NCBI GenBank assembly: GCA_009909035.1
Contig: JAAAOB010000153.1
Location: 1 to 58,159, forward strand
Length of the DNA: 58,159 nt
Direction: 5' to 3'
Origin: Bacteroidota bacterium
GTDB taxonomy: Bacteria > Bacteroidota > Rhodothermia > Balneolales > Balneolaceae
The translations under genes and the position numbers were made by a program. Positions 17,596 to 26,547 of the stretch are shown here, piece by piece. The notes below the pieces were generated by a model that worked only from the letters and a program-made list of their open reading frames with translations, ran no database searches and was not told the origin of the DNA. The number at the start of each line of letters is the position of its first letter. Within the stretch, counting starts at the first letter, position 1.

Positions 17596-19959
17596 GTGAT
17601 TTCAAAAGCATCGATTTTTTTTCTTCTCCTGGTGGCTTTACCCGTCGTGATACATGCACAAATCAAACGGGGTACGGTAGTAGACGCCGAATCTGGCACT
17701 CCGCTTCCATCTGCTACAATACAGCTTGAAGGAACGTATGGCGGAACGATTACAAATCGTGAAGGGGAGTTTTCCATCGATATTGAGGAGTACCCGGCGA
17801 ATCTGCTGGTCCGGTATATCGGATACAAATCGAGGAAAGTTAAACTTGAGGAGTGGACGGCCGATACGCTTCGCGTGTCGCTGGAACCATCGGTAACCGA
17901 ACTTGGAAAAATTGTTGTGACGGATCGGGACCCCGGACTTTCAATTATGGAGCGGGTGATTGAGCGCAAAAAGATGTGGCGCAGCAGCCTCAAAACATAC
18001 CAGGCGGAAGCCTATACGCGGCAGGTGCTACGAAACGACACATCGATAGTTTCCATTACCGAGAGCGGAACCCGATCGTTTTGGGATGCTGAGCAAGGGC
18101 ATCGCGAAGTACAGCTCTACAGCCGTCAAACGACTAATATCGGTGAGGATGAAAATTTTGCCGGTGTACGCTTTCTACCCAACTTTTACGATGACAACAT
18201 CACCATAGCCGGCTATACTCTTGTCGGTGTTACGCACCCGGATGCACTCGATTATTACGATTTTTTACTGCTTGAGACACTGCAAATTGACGGACAGCCG
18301 GTTTACAAAATTAAGGTCATTCCTGAACGGAACCTTCAGCCGCTTTTCAAAGGAATGGTTTATGTACTTGGGGAGGAGTATGCACTCCTTGAAGTCGACA
18401 TCACACCCAACGAAGTGGTCGATTTTCCTCCACCCGTTCAGGAGTTTAACCTCTCCTATCGCCAACAATTCAGCAACTATGGTCAGCAGTATTGGCTGCC
18501 GGTTGATATGCATGTGTCGGGGACAGTCGATATCTCCATGATTGGTCTTCGAATACCAACCATACGTTTCAACCAAACGTCCGTTCTGTCCGATTATCGG
18601 GTAAATATTGAGCTTCCCGATTCACTCTATCGTAAAGACCAGGAGTTTGTGCGGGCTGAGATAGATTCTGCCGCCCGGTTTTCACGGGATCCGATTCCAC
18701 TGACAGACGAGGAAAAAAGAGCGTATGAAACGGTTGACAGCACAAATACTCTCGATAAAGCGTTTGAACCGGAGGGGTTTTTAGCCAGGTTTTTGGATGA
18801 CGACAACAGTGATGATAACGGCGGCGCGGGCCGGTTTTTACCGGATAGTGTGCGATTTACCGGCCGGTTTAATCGAGTTGATGGTTTTAATCTTGGGGTA
18901 AAAGCAGGGCGATTATTTGAATCGGTCGGCACAGAACCGGAACTATTCGGCAGCTATAGTTTCCATGCCGATCGGTGGAACGGCGGTGTTAATGTAGGTC
19001 AAAAAATCCCCCTTGGATTTTCGGAATCATCGGTTGTTTTTCGCACAGCGTATGAAAACGAGGTGAAAGCCTCTTCGGCCGGAAGCATGTATCCGTCCAT
19101 TTTAAATAGTTTTCAGACGCTCGCTGGCGGCAGGGATTACTTTAACTACTACAAATCAGAAACGATTTCGGGGGAGGTAGAAATACGTCAACTGCTCGAT
19201 ATGATAGATATTGAGGCCGGGTTTTCCAGCAGCAGCGACAGGTCGATTATGACAGCACCGGGGGAGGTGTTTGATTACAGCATCTTTGGACTGCACAGAG
19301 AACGTTTGCCAAATCGGGAAATCTGGGACGGGAATGTAAATGTGGCACGGTTTGAGATCGTTCTAAACAATTTTGGCAAAAATTTTGGTGTAACCGGAAA
19401 CCGAGGAGCAAGGATTCAAGTGGAGCATTCGGCAGCTGGATTGGGCAGTGATTTTGAATTTAGTTCCGTGGATATAGCGGCCGGATGGTCTATGGCAACG
19501 TTTTTCAGGCGCAGGGCCTTTGCAAATTCGCTGGACCTTGAACTTTCGGCCGGCTACACGTTTGGTGATTTGCCACCCCAGCGTTTGAGGCTGGTGGATG
19601 GCAGTATGGGGAGAATTACACCGTTTGGGGTTCTCAAAACACGCAACCGGAGGCCGTACGAGGGGAGTCGATATTGGGCTCTGTCCGGAGAACACAATTT
19701 CGGAACCATCCCTTTTGAGCTCGCCGGACTGGACCTGTTGGCCAACAGGGGATGGGGGATAATTATTTTTGGAGCTGCCGCCTATTCTGATGCCGATGAA
19801 GAGCTCTATTCGTTTGAACCGCTAACAACAGGTGGCGGTGTGCATTCGGAGGCAGGCATAAGCTTAAACAGGGTATTTGGCTTGTTTAGAATCGATGTGG
19901 CTAAGCGAATGGATAGTGCGGGTGGATATGTTGGCGTAAGTCTGCCGAGGTATTTTTAA
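17596..19959 (+). CDS. DUF5686-family outer-membrane protein with CarboxypepD_reg-like domain
   Basis: The 787-residue protein starts at GTG 17596; no better in-frame ATG exists before the signal peptide (hydrophobic FFLLLVALPVVI, cleavage after IHAQ). Residues about 25-105 form a carboxypeptidase-regulatory-like beta-sandwich (GTVVDAESGTPLPSATIQLEG, YIGYKS). Next comes the DUF5686 core with IMERVIERK and LKTYQAEAYTRQ. The C-terminal half consists of alternating beta strands, ends in a terminal Phe (SLPRYF) and looks like an outer-membrane barrel. DUF5686 proteins are common in Bacteroidota and poorly characterised; the domain plan resembles TonB-linked proteins without a plug. Function is unknown. 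It converges on the OmpA lipoprotein gene and shares a terminator with it. Confidence 0.82.
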   Translation: MISKASIFFLLLVALPVVIHAQIKRGTVVDAESGTPLPSATIQLEGTYGGTITNREGEFSIDIEEYPANLLVRYIGYKSRKVKLEEWTADTLRVSLEPSVTELGKIVVTDRDPGLSIMERVIERKKMWRSSLKTYQAEAYTRQVLRNDTSIVSITESGTRSFWDAEQGHREVQLYSRQTTNIGEDENFAGVRFLPNFYDDNITIAGYTLVGVTHPDALDYYDFLLLETLQIDGQPVYKIKVIPERNLQPLFKGMVYVLGEEYALLEVDITPNEVVDFPPPVQEFNLSYRQQFSNYGQQYWLPVDMHVSGTVDISMIGLRIPTIRFNQTSVLSDYRVNIELPDSLYRKDQEFVRAEIDSAARFSRDPIPLTDEEKRAYETVDSTNTLDKAFEPEGFLARFLDDDNSDDNGGAGRFLPDSVRFTGRFNRVDGFNLGVKAGRLFESVGTEPELFGSYSFHADRWNGGVNVGQKIPLGFSESSVVFRTAYENEVKASSAGSMYPSILNSFQTLAGGRDYFNYYKSETISGEVEIRQLLDMIDIEAGFSSSSDRSIMTAPGEVFDYSIFGLHRERLPNREIWDGNVNVARFEIVLNNFGKNFGVTGNRGARIQVEHSAAGLGSDFEFSSVDIAAGWSMATFFRRRAFANSLDLELSAGYTFGDLPPQRLRLVDGSMGRITPFGVLKTRNRRPYEGSRYWALSGEHNFGTIPFELAGLDLLANRGWGIIIFGAAAYSDADEELYSFEPLTTGGGVHSEAGISLNRVFGLFRIDVAKRMDSAGGYVGVSLPRYF

Positions 19960-20015
19960 GCACTTTGTTGTTCATGCTTAGCGCTGCTGGTTAGAGTGGA
20001 GTGATATAGCAAAAA

Positions 20016-20044
20016 AAAAGACGGACCCTGAAGGCCCGTCTTTT
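20016..20044. terminator. Bidirectional terminator between convergent genes
   Basis: AAAAGACGG pairs with CCGTCTTTT around an inner CC/GG pair, a mismatch and a short loop. A runs on the left and T runs on the right give both strands a U-tract. It sits between the outer-membrane protein gene and the leftward OmpA/TSP3 gene. Confidence 0.8.
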
Positions 20045-20072
20045 GAATTTAATATTAGTAAGGAGATCCGGT

Positions 20073-21047
20073 TTAGTATTCAACTGGATCTACTGACTGG
20101 TAGTTTTGTGGTGTGAAATCGTACGGATTGAGCGGAATGGTTTCGGCTCTACGATTTCTTTCACAGCCTGGTGTATCTTCGTCTTGCTCAGCTTCAGCAC
20201 ATGGTGTTGGAGCTTTCCCTAACCCACGGCTCTCTATTCTGTCTTCGCTTACACCATTGTCCGTGTAAAATTCGACAACTGAATTAGCGCGTCTCAGGCT
20301 GAGTCTGAGGTTATACTGATCGCCACCAACGTGATCGGTGTAGGCATCGACCCGAATTCTGAAACCGGGTGCATCAAGGAGCTGCTCTACATTGCTTGCA
20401 AGCGTTTGAGCTGCGGAGTCTGTGATATCCGAACGGTCGAAACCAAAGTTAATGGTCGAAAGTTCTTCAATGTATGCCGGATCGCTGCCATCGAGCAGGT
20501 CGGTTCCGAGTTCCATCTCCTGGCCATCGGAAAATCCATCACCGTCCGTATCGGGATTCAGTGGGTCTGAGCTAAGATCATTAACCTCTTCCCCATCAGC
20601 GATGCCGTCTCCATCTGTGTCGGCATTCAGGGCATCAGTAAACAGGTCGGTCACTTCTGTGCCGTCTGCAAGTCCATCAGCATCGGTATCTGTATCCAGT
20701 GGATCCGTTCCATAAACATCAACTTCATCCCCGTCAGACAGCCCATCGCCGTCCGTATCTGCAGCGAGAGGATCGGTGCCGTTTACATTAATTTCATCGG
20801 AGTCACTGAGGCCATCACCGTCTGTATCCGGGCTGAGTGGATCTGTACTGTGGACGTAAATTTCATCGTAATCATTGAGACTGTCTCCGTCAGTATCTCT
20901 CTCCATCAGCTGCTCATCGGGAAGAGACATTAACCATTCAAGTGTGACAGGATCAGGTTCAGGGCCGGGTCCGCTTGAACCGCAACCGTAAAATGTAAAC
21001 CCTGATATGATCAGGGCAAGTAGAATATAGCGTGGTGATTTTAGCAT
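20073..21047 (-). CDS. OmpA-family lipoprotein with thrombospondin type 3 repeats
   Basis: I place the start at 21047 because a lipoprotein signal begins there (MLKSPRYILLALIIS, lipobox FYGC) and AGAGGA lies seven bases upstream. The frame is open further upstream, but without a plausible start. The mature 324-residue precursor has a short Gly/Pro linker and then about five calcium-binding TSP3 repeats of the DTDGDGLSDGDE type (about 60-190). An OmpA C-terminal domain (about 200-310) follows, with INFGFDRSDI, YTDHVGGDQYN and LRRANSVV. OmpA domains bind peptidoglycan, so the protein should link the outer membrane and the wall through a stiff, calcium-dependent spacer. The C-terminal tail after the OmpA domain is unrelated to the fold. 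Confidence 0.9.
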   Translation of the reverse strand: MLKSPRYILLALIISGFTFYGCGSSGPGPEPDPVTLEWLMSLPDEQLMERDTDGDSLNDYDEIYVHSTDPLSPDTDGDGLSDSDEINVNGTDPLAADTDGDGLSDGDEVDVYGTDPLDTDTDADGLADGTEVTDLFTDALNADTDGDGIADGEEVNDLSSDPLNPDTDGDGFSDGQEMELGTDLLDGSDPAYIEELSTINFGFDRSDITDSAAQTLASNVEQLLDAPGFRIRVDAYTDHVGGDQYNLRLSLRRANSVVEFYTDNGVSEDRIESRGLGKAPTPCAEAEQDEDTPGCERNRRAETIPLNPYDFTPQNYQSVDPVEY

Positions 21048-21054
21048 AAACGAT

Positions 21055-21060
21055 TCCTCT
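21055..21060 (-). promoter_or_regulatory. Ribosome binding site of the OmpA/TSP3 gene
   Basis: AGAGGA on the minus strand, seven bases before the ATG at 21047, supports the shorter start that directly precedes the lipoprotein signal. Confidence 0.55.
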
Positions 21061-21191
21061 GTGAGGTTAGTAAGAAATTTAAGCTTTAAACATAGCAAAA
21101 CTGAAAACAAAAATACACAAGAATACGGTCCAAACAAAAGCTTTTTTTGGTATCTGATTGCAAATCATTATATATTCCCTGCTTGAGATTT

Positions 21192-21268
21192 GGGGCTATA
21201 GCTCAGCTGGCTAGAGCGTCGCGCTGGCAGCGCGAAGGTCCGGGGTTCGAATCCCCGTAGCTCCACCA
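21192..21268 (+). tRNA. tRNA-Ala (anticodon GGC)
   Basis: All arms fold: acceptor GGGGCTA with TAGCTCC (one G-T pair), D arm GCTC/GAGC, anticodon arm TCGCG-CTGGCAG-CGCGA with anticodon GGC, and T arm CGGGG-TTCGAAT-CCCCG. Discriminator A and CCA are encoded. The last 39 bases, counting some downstream sequence, are repeated 123 bases further on (21366-21404). Confidence 0.95.
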
Positions 21269-21281
21269 CGCCTTTCCCCCC
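21243..21281 (+). repeat. Direct repeat, copy 1: tRNA-Ala 3' end
   Basis: The T-arm, acceptor end, CCA and 13 downstream bases are identical to 21366-21404 except for one position. Integrases that use tRNA 3' ends leave exactly this kind of duplication. Confidence 0.85.
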
Positions 21282-21365
21282 AATTAGAGTGCATGCTTGT
21301 CATTGTTTCGATTGACGGATACAGGAAGCGGCGCCGGATCAATATGTTGCGAAGGCATGCTTCGC

Positions 21366-21404
21366 GGGTTCGAATCCCCGTAGCTCCACCACGTCTTTCC
21401 CCCC
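21366..21404 (+). repeat. Direct repeat, copy 2: tRNA-Ala 3' end fragment
   Basis: This copy starts inside the T arm and has no 5' tRNA half, so it is not a tRNA gene. It is a candidate attachment-site scar with no integrase gene left between the copies. Confidence 0.8.
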
Positions 21405-21459
21405 GAAGTTTCAGCAAGACGACCGCTTTGTAGCCTGGCAATTCATCCAGTGAAGGTCC

Positions 21460-21612
21460 TCATCCGACGACTTCACGTCATCGGATGAGTGTGGTAAGTC
21501 CAAAACTATACCTCAGGTCTCGAATTGCCGGGTGTCGTGCTCAAACGATTCACCGGATGAAGGGAATTCATCCGGTGATAGAGATGGGAGATCCCGTCCC
21601 GATGCTTCGGGA
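21460..21612. repeat. Cluster of three hairpins
   Basis: Three inverted repeats follow one another. The first is TCATCCGA/TCGGATGA with an extended stem (21460-21488). The second is a perfect 12-bp stem, TCACCGGATGAA/TTCATCCGGTGA (21550-21578). The third is TCCCGA/TCGGGA (21597-21612), followed after eight bases by T6. The first two share the TCATCC word, which also appears alone near 21443. The last hairpin could stop transcription coming from the tRNA, but its T run is displaced. Confidence 0.6.
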
Positions 21613-21650
21613 TGGCGCCTTTTTTGGACCGCCCTGTTTAAAAGCAACTG

Positions 21651-24326
21651 CTATTCAAGTTCGGATTCTGTCTTTGTTTCTAATATTGTCCAGCAACGAA
21701 GACCTTCTCGCGTAAAAGCAATTATTTCGTTGTTACCGTCACCATAAAGGTCGGTAATAAGCGGGTGCTCCATACCGGTGGTTGGCAGCCCGTACAGCCG
21801 CTCCTCTGTTAAAATATTCCAGGCATAAAGACGCCCGAAATCACCAAGAGATACGATATCCATCCTCTGATCAAGGTCTATGTCCACAAGAATCGGCCCG
21901 GCAGAACCTGAGGCGGGCTGCCCCATGGATGTAGTAAATCGAAGCTCCCCATTTGCATTGTAGAGAAAAACGGATCCATTGCTGCTTTGAACCATGATTA
22001 ACTCTTCCCGCAAAAATTCATCACCCTCCCGGATTAGGAGTTCCCTGGTGTAAGGCTGAGCGTTCAGCGCATCAGGAGATACCCTTAATTGCTGTAGTGT
22101 TATACCCTCCGGGCCATCAGGCACGACAGTTGCAAGGGAATCACTAAAAAGCTTGGCTGATCCCACCGAATAGAGGTTCCCATCGCGTCCCGCCCCAAGC
22201 AGGTGACTTCCATTGCTACCGGGCGTTCCCGACAGCGGGGAGTCAAGAAATACGGGAAACCCTTCCGTGATGCCGCCATTAATACCCCATCCATGCAGGG
22301 TGTTTTCAGAAACAGCAACGATCTGCAACTCACCGTCAATCGTTGTGATGAGCGGCTGATCATTGATGACAGAGTTCACACTGTTTGGCCAGCCGGATAT
22401 CGCTTGTCCGCGGGAGTTTAAGATGTGGAGATTTCTGTCGGCAGTGGCAACGATGATTTCAGCAATGCCATTTCTTGTTACATCCCGGATGATGACCGGA
22501 GTTGTTATCTGCTCGTCCAGCGTAATCGGAAAGTTTGGAAGAACAGCGCCATTTGTATTCCAGGCATAAATTTTATTTCCGGCGGCTTGCAGAATAACAT
22601 TCCGGTTGTTTCCATACCAGTCGTAAACAACCGGTGGGCCAACGGGTCGGTCAGAGCCAGTGTTCGCCCGGAAAACTTCCGTACCGTCGATGGCAAGTAC
22701 ATAAAGAGTGCCGATGCCGGTGGAGAAAATAATTTCATCCCGGCCGCTGGCCGTTATGTCGGCAAGCAGTGGTGCGCCTGTAAACTCTTCGGAAGAGAGT
22801 GGAAAGACCCACCGTTCACGAAAAGGGTCGTCTGAGACTTCCTTACGGAATGATGCAATATCAAGCTCGACTGATGAGTCGTCAGGTGATGCAACGGACG
22901 AAATGACAAGAAGATCCAGGCGGGATGCAATAGCCGGAACATAGGTTTGTGGATTCAGCCAGGGCTGTATGTATGTTCCAAATTTACGTGCATCGACGTA
23001 GGTAAGGGAGCTGAGCTCCGCGCTTAGTTTATCGCGTACCTTCCTGTAATCATCATCATAGAACATCACCCTTCGGCGGTTAGCATCTCCGGCCACACTC
23101 TCCGCGAGACCTTTTCGCTGCGCCAGAACAGCTACATTATTTGTTATCGTCAGGTAAAAGCTGCTCATTGTGTTCAGCTCAGAACCGATCAGTCGGCCAA
23201 GTTCACGACTTTGGATAGCGTACGTTTGCCCGTTTTTTTCCGCAAGTTGTGCCGTTGTCAAAGTCTCCAGCTGCGCCTGCAGGGCGGAAGAGTCATCCAG
23301 CTTGCGGAGGAACATGAATTCACTGCTGCTCTCGGCGCCGGATTCGGCAAACGTCACAAATGCAAGCTCACCATTAAGAGAGGATGCAATTGTTTGCCAG
23401 ATCTCCGGATTTGCAGTTAAAAAACGATCGGCTTCAAAATCGGCATCTTTGTTGCTGACCGGTGCAGCCGGCGGGCTAATTTGTAGAATCGAAAATGAAG
23501 CGGCGTTAGCGGAAATGTATTTGTCGAGCGACAGAGGCTTTGCCGGGGAACGGATGCCGCGCAGAAGAGTGGAGGGATCATCCGAAATTGGAAGAGTGCC
23601 GTTTAGATTCCAGTTTACTACGGTGGTGTCAGCTGTATTATCCAGTGAGAATTCCACCGGCTTACTGCCGCTGAAAAGGTTGAGCAGGGAGGGTCTGTGG
23701 GATGTTTTAGCCATCTGCATTACCCACGTATCCAGGGCAGGGGTGTTTGCAATAAACGTTCCGGGCTCTGTTTGATCACGAGTAAGATCCATTGCCCTGC
23801 GATCGCTGCCGATTGTGCGAATGGATTGTTCAATACCAAAACTGGATTCGGAAAACAGCATGTAGTTACCCACGTCTGCAGTATAAATTTCTCGATCGGC
23901 TATGAAGAGTTTTTCCACGGTATGGCCGCCAAAATCGTAGCGATTCTGAGCAAACTCTTTTTGGTAATTCTGTTTTAATTGATTCATAAGGCCCTCGGTT
24001 GGCTGCAGAATCCAAACCGGCTGCCAGTCGGTAGCGGTATCGGGGTAGAGGAAGAGCGCGTGCACGACGGCATTCCCCGATCCGGTACTCTCTATATTCG
24101 TGCTGAGCTGGAGGACAGATGGTGTACTATCATCAAGTAGCGGAATATACGGTTCATCCAGAATGTCTGTAACGGAACTGCCCCCGCCGGGAACAATAAC
24201 ATAAAGAGCGGAATCCGGAATAATGTCAGACCAATGCGGTGAGTTTTGTGAGCACCCGGCCATAGTAAATGTCAATGCAACGTAGAGGAGGTAGAGAGCC
24301 GGAACGAACGTTTTTGAATCTTGCAC
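21651..24326 (-). CDS. Large lipoprotein with C-terminal FG-GAP/PQQ-like propeller
   Basis: The 891-residue protein starts at a GTG. Its signal peptide ends in a lipobox (FTMAGCSQNS), so it is anchored to a membrane. The N-terminal half (about 30-490) is an unrecognised alpha/beta region with SALYVIVPGG and several FTFAESG-like strands. The C-terminal half (about 500-880) has repeated beta blades with GRDEIIFSTGIGTLYVLAIDG, NGIAEIIVATADRNLHI and DLDQRMDIVSLGDFGRLYAW. These are typical of FG-GAP/PQQ-like propellers that bind proteins or sugars. Function is unknown. It is divergent from the Bat-like gene with only about 110 bases between starts, so the two may be co-regulated. Confidence 0.78.
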   Translation of the reverse strand: MQDSKTFVPALYLLYVALTFTMAGCSQNSPHWSDIIPDSALYVIVPGGGSSVTDILDEPYIPLLDDSTPSVLQLSTNIESTGSGNAVVHALFLYPDTATDWQPVWILQPTEGLMNQLKQNYQKEFAQNRYDFGGHTVEKLFIADREIYTADVGNYMLFSESSFGIEQSIRTIGSDRRAMDLTRDQTEPGTFIANTPALDTWVMQMAKTSHRPSLLNLFSGSKPVEFSLDNTADTTVVNWNLNGTLPISDDPSTLLRGIRSPAKPLSLDKYISANAASFSILQISPPAAPVSNKDADFEADRFLTANPEIWQTIASSLNGELAFVTFAESGAESSSEFMFLRKLDDSSALQAQLETLTTAQLAEKNGQTYAIQSRELGRLIGSELNTMSSFYLTITNNVAVLAQRKGLAESVAGDANRRRVMFYDDDYRKVRDKLSAELSSLTYVDARKFGTYIQPWLNPQTYVPAIASRLDLLVISSVASPDDSSVELDIASFRKEVSDDPFRERWVFPLSSEEFTGAPLLADITASGRDEIIFSTGIGTLYVLAIDGTEVFRANTGSDRPVGPPVVYDWYGNNRNVILQAAGNKIYAWNTNGAVLPNFPITLDEQITTPVIIRDVTRNGIAEIIVATADRNLHILNSRGQAISGWPNSVNSVINDQPLITTIDGELQIVAVSENTLHGWGINGGITEGFPVFLDSPLSGTPGSNGSHLLGAGRDGNLYSVGSAKLFSDSLATVVPDGPEGITLQQLRVSPDALNAQPYTRELLIREGDEFLREELIMVQSSNGSVFLYNANGELRFTTSMGQPASGSAGPILVDIDLDQRMDIVSLGDFGRLYAWNILTEERLYGLPTTGMEHPLITDLYGDGNNEIIAFTREGLRCWTILETKTESELE

Positions 24327-24438
24327 AGACAGAATAATATGTTTGTTAAGAATGGGTTAATAGCATAGCTTATTGAAAAATCAGGCCAATTGTTCCCGTT
24401 GTTTTCAATACAACAATAAGGTAAAAACTTTTCTGTTA

Positions 24439-26547
24439 ATGAGTTTTCTGAATCCGCTCTTTTTAATTGCTCTTCTGTCGGTGGGGATTCCTCTGCTTAT
24501 TTATCTGCTAAATATCCGTAAACCAAAACGGATTCGATTCTCTACTCTTGCTTTTTTCGAGTCATTGAAACAGTCATCCCTGCGAAAAATTAAATTAAAA
24601 CGATGGCTGCTTCTGGCTCTGCGTATTCTTGCAATTGCGGCCCTGGCATTTGCTCTCGCCCGCCCGTTTTTGCCGTCCGGACTTGGTTTGACTACGAAGG
24701 GAGAGCCGGCTGTGATAGGAATTATTGTAGATAACGGCCCCTCCATGGAGCAGATCGACCGGAACGGACCATATATTGAACAGGCCAGGGAACTGGCCCG
24801 GAAAATCGTTGATATGCAGGCATCTGACAGCCGCTACTCCCTGAATGTGACTCACGGCGGGGCGCTTGGCCTGCCGCTACTATCGAACAGTGCCGCAACA
24901 CGAGAAATTGGCGAACTGACGACACTGAATGCCGGAAATTATATAGCAGAGAATTTTCTGAAAAGTATCTCGCAAGTGGAAACTGCACCGGAGCCAAACA
25001 AGATCGTCTACATCATTACCGATGCAAGGGAGAGTCAAATTAACGCTCTGCAGGCACTGGAAAGAGAGGATAAGTTTAAGAACCTCAGGGTTGAACTGAT
25101 AAAAATAGGGGAGGCTCAGCCAAAAAATGCCGGAATACAGAGTGTCAAACTCGAGAATACAGATGTGGGCACCCAGCTTGTAGGAACGGTACAAAATTAT
25201 GGGTCAGTGCCAACGGGCAGCCAATCCTTTAGTTTCGTACTGGATAACGAACTTGTGAGCCAGCAAATGTACAATATTGAGGTGGGGCAGAGCCGTGATT
25301 TCCGCTTTACTCTGCCGGATACAGATCAAAAATATCAAAAAGCAGAACTATTGATCGAGGGTGATGAACTCTCTTACGACAACCGGATGTACGCCGCGGT
25401 TCAACATCCCGAAAACAGAGATGTACTGGTGGTGAATGACGAAAGGGGTGAAAACGGAGAGTTCAAATCGTATCTCCGTCCGTTGTTAGAGGCTGTCTCC
25501 GAAGAGCATGACCGATTATCATTCCGGTTCGAGACACTGGATAACATATCTGCAGAGCGGCTGCAACAAACAGATGCCGTCGTGCTGGATGGTGTTCGCA
25601 CCATCCCGGACTATATTGCGCAATCGCTGCTGGAATTTGTCCAGTCCGGCAATGGGTTGCTGTTGTTGCCTGCTGCCGAGGGGCGAATCGAAAGCTACAA
25701 CCGGCTTTTGGGCATCAGTAATGCCGGCCGCTACAGCGAGCTTGTTGGACAATATGGTTCGTTCCGCAGTTTTGATCAGCTTGCAACACCCGAGCGCGGA
25801 CATCCTATCCTGGCTGAAATGTTTGATGCAGGGAGTGACAATGATATGAGGGTCAACGTTCCTGAGCTCTACTACTACTATAAAATTAATTCGGTTGAAG
25901 GGCGGGCCACTTCGCCAATTTTGTTATCCAATACAGGAAATATAATTCTGAATGAAACAAGTGTGGGGAGTGGAAAGCTGATTTATTCAGCAATCGGCAG
26001 CGATCCGGGATGGTCAAACTTCCCGATCAAACCGCTGTTTGCCCCCCTTTTTTACGAAACAGTAGACTATCTTGCAGGTGGAGAACAGGCGCGCCTGAAT
26101 GTTCATACGCTGGGAGAACCTTTTGAGATCACCATTGGCGGCGCTGCACCCGGCGGCATACAGCTTCAGTTTGGCAATGAAAACATCATCCCCGAAACTC
26201 AACAAACCTTTTCGGGATTGAGGGTATCGCATAACGGGCAAGACTGGACACCCGGTTGGTTGCGAATCCTGAATGAAAAAGAGGAGAGAGTATATTCCGT
26301 GAATCAGGATGCAATGGAATCTTCATTAAAAACGTTAAATGAGGAAACGGTTGGTACCATGCTGTCAGAAGTGTTTGAAAATGCAGGCGTTCAGTATTAT
26401 AGTGGCAGCCGCAGCCTGTTTCTTGCGGATCTGAAACGTGCGTCTGTTGGAAAAGAAGTCTGGCATTGGTTTATTATTATCGCAATATTTTTATTATTTA
26501 CAGAGTCAATGGTATCCCGGTACTTTAAAGCTGAAACCATTTCATGA
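24439..26547 (+). CDS. Bat-like membrane protein with BatA N-terminal region and VWA domain
   Basis: I choose ATG 24439, since it directly precedes the conserved BatA-type start (MSFLNPLFLIALLSVGIPLLIYLLN). A TTG further upstream would add 22 residues of no family character. The 702-residue protein has two N-terminal membrane helices (about 5-25 and 58-78) with the basic linker RKPKRIRFSTLAFF between them. A VWA-like domain starts at IIVDNGPSM, in which the metal site DxSxS is changed to DNGPS; a long beta-rich region and a C-terminal membrane helix (about 675-695) follow. Related proteins belong to Bat or MoxR-associated systems at the cell envelope. No MoxR ATPase is adjacent. The last four bases overlap the next gene. 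Confidence 0.85.
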   Translation: MSFLNPLFLIALLSVGIPLLIYLLNIRKPKRIRFSTLAFFESLKQSSLRKIKLKRWLLLALRILAIAALAFALARPFLPSGLGLTTKGEPAVIGIIVDNGPSMEQIDRNGPYIEQARELARKIVDMQASDSRYSLNVTHGGALGLPLLSNSAATREIGELTTLNAGNYIAENFLKSISQVETAPEPNKIVYIITDARESQINALQALEREDKFKNLRVELIKIGEAQPKNAGIQSVKLENTDVGTQLVGTVQNYGSVPTGSQSFSFVLDNELVSQQMYNIEVGQSRDFRFTLPDTDQKYQKAELLIEGDELSYDNRMYAAVQHPENRDVLVVNDERGENGEFKSYLRPLLEAVSEEHDRLSFRFETLDNISAERLQQTDAVVLDGVRTIPDYIAQSLLEFVQSGNGLLLLPAAEGRIESYNRLLGISNAGRYSELVGQYGSFRSFDQLATPERGHPILAEMFDAGSDNDMRVNVPELYYYYKINSVEGRATSPILLSNTGNIILNETSVGSGKLIYSAIGSDPGWSNFPIKPLFAPLFYETVDYLAGGEQARLNVHTLGEPFEITIGGAAPGGIQLQFGNENIIPETQQTFSGLRVSHNGQDWTPGWLRILNEKEERVYSVNQDAMESSLKTLNEETVGTMLSEVFENAGVQYYSGSRSLFLADLKRASVGKEVWHWFIIIAIFLLFTESMVSRYFKAETIS

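Noticed and set aside
21211..21441. Minus-strand frame with RGGATGIRT words across the tRNA region
   Set aside because: It is the translation of the antisense of tRNA-Ala and its duplicated 3' end. Such frames are a known source of spurious proteins.
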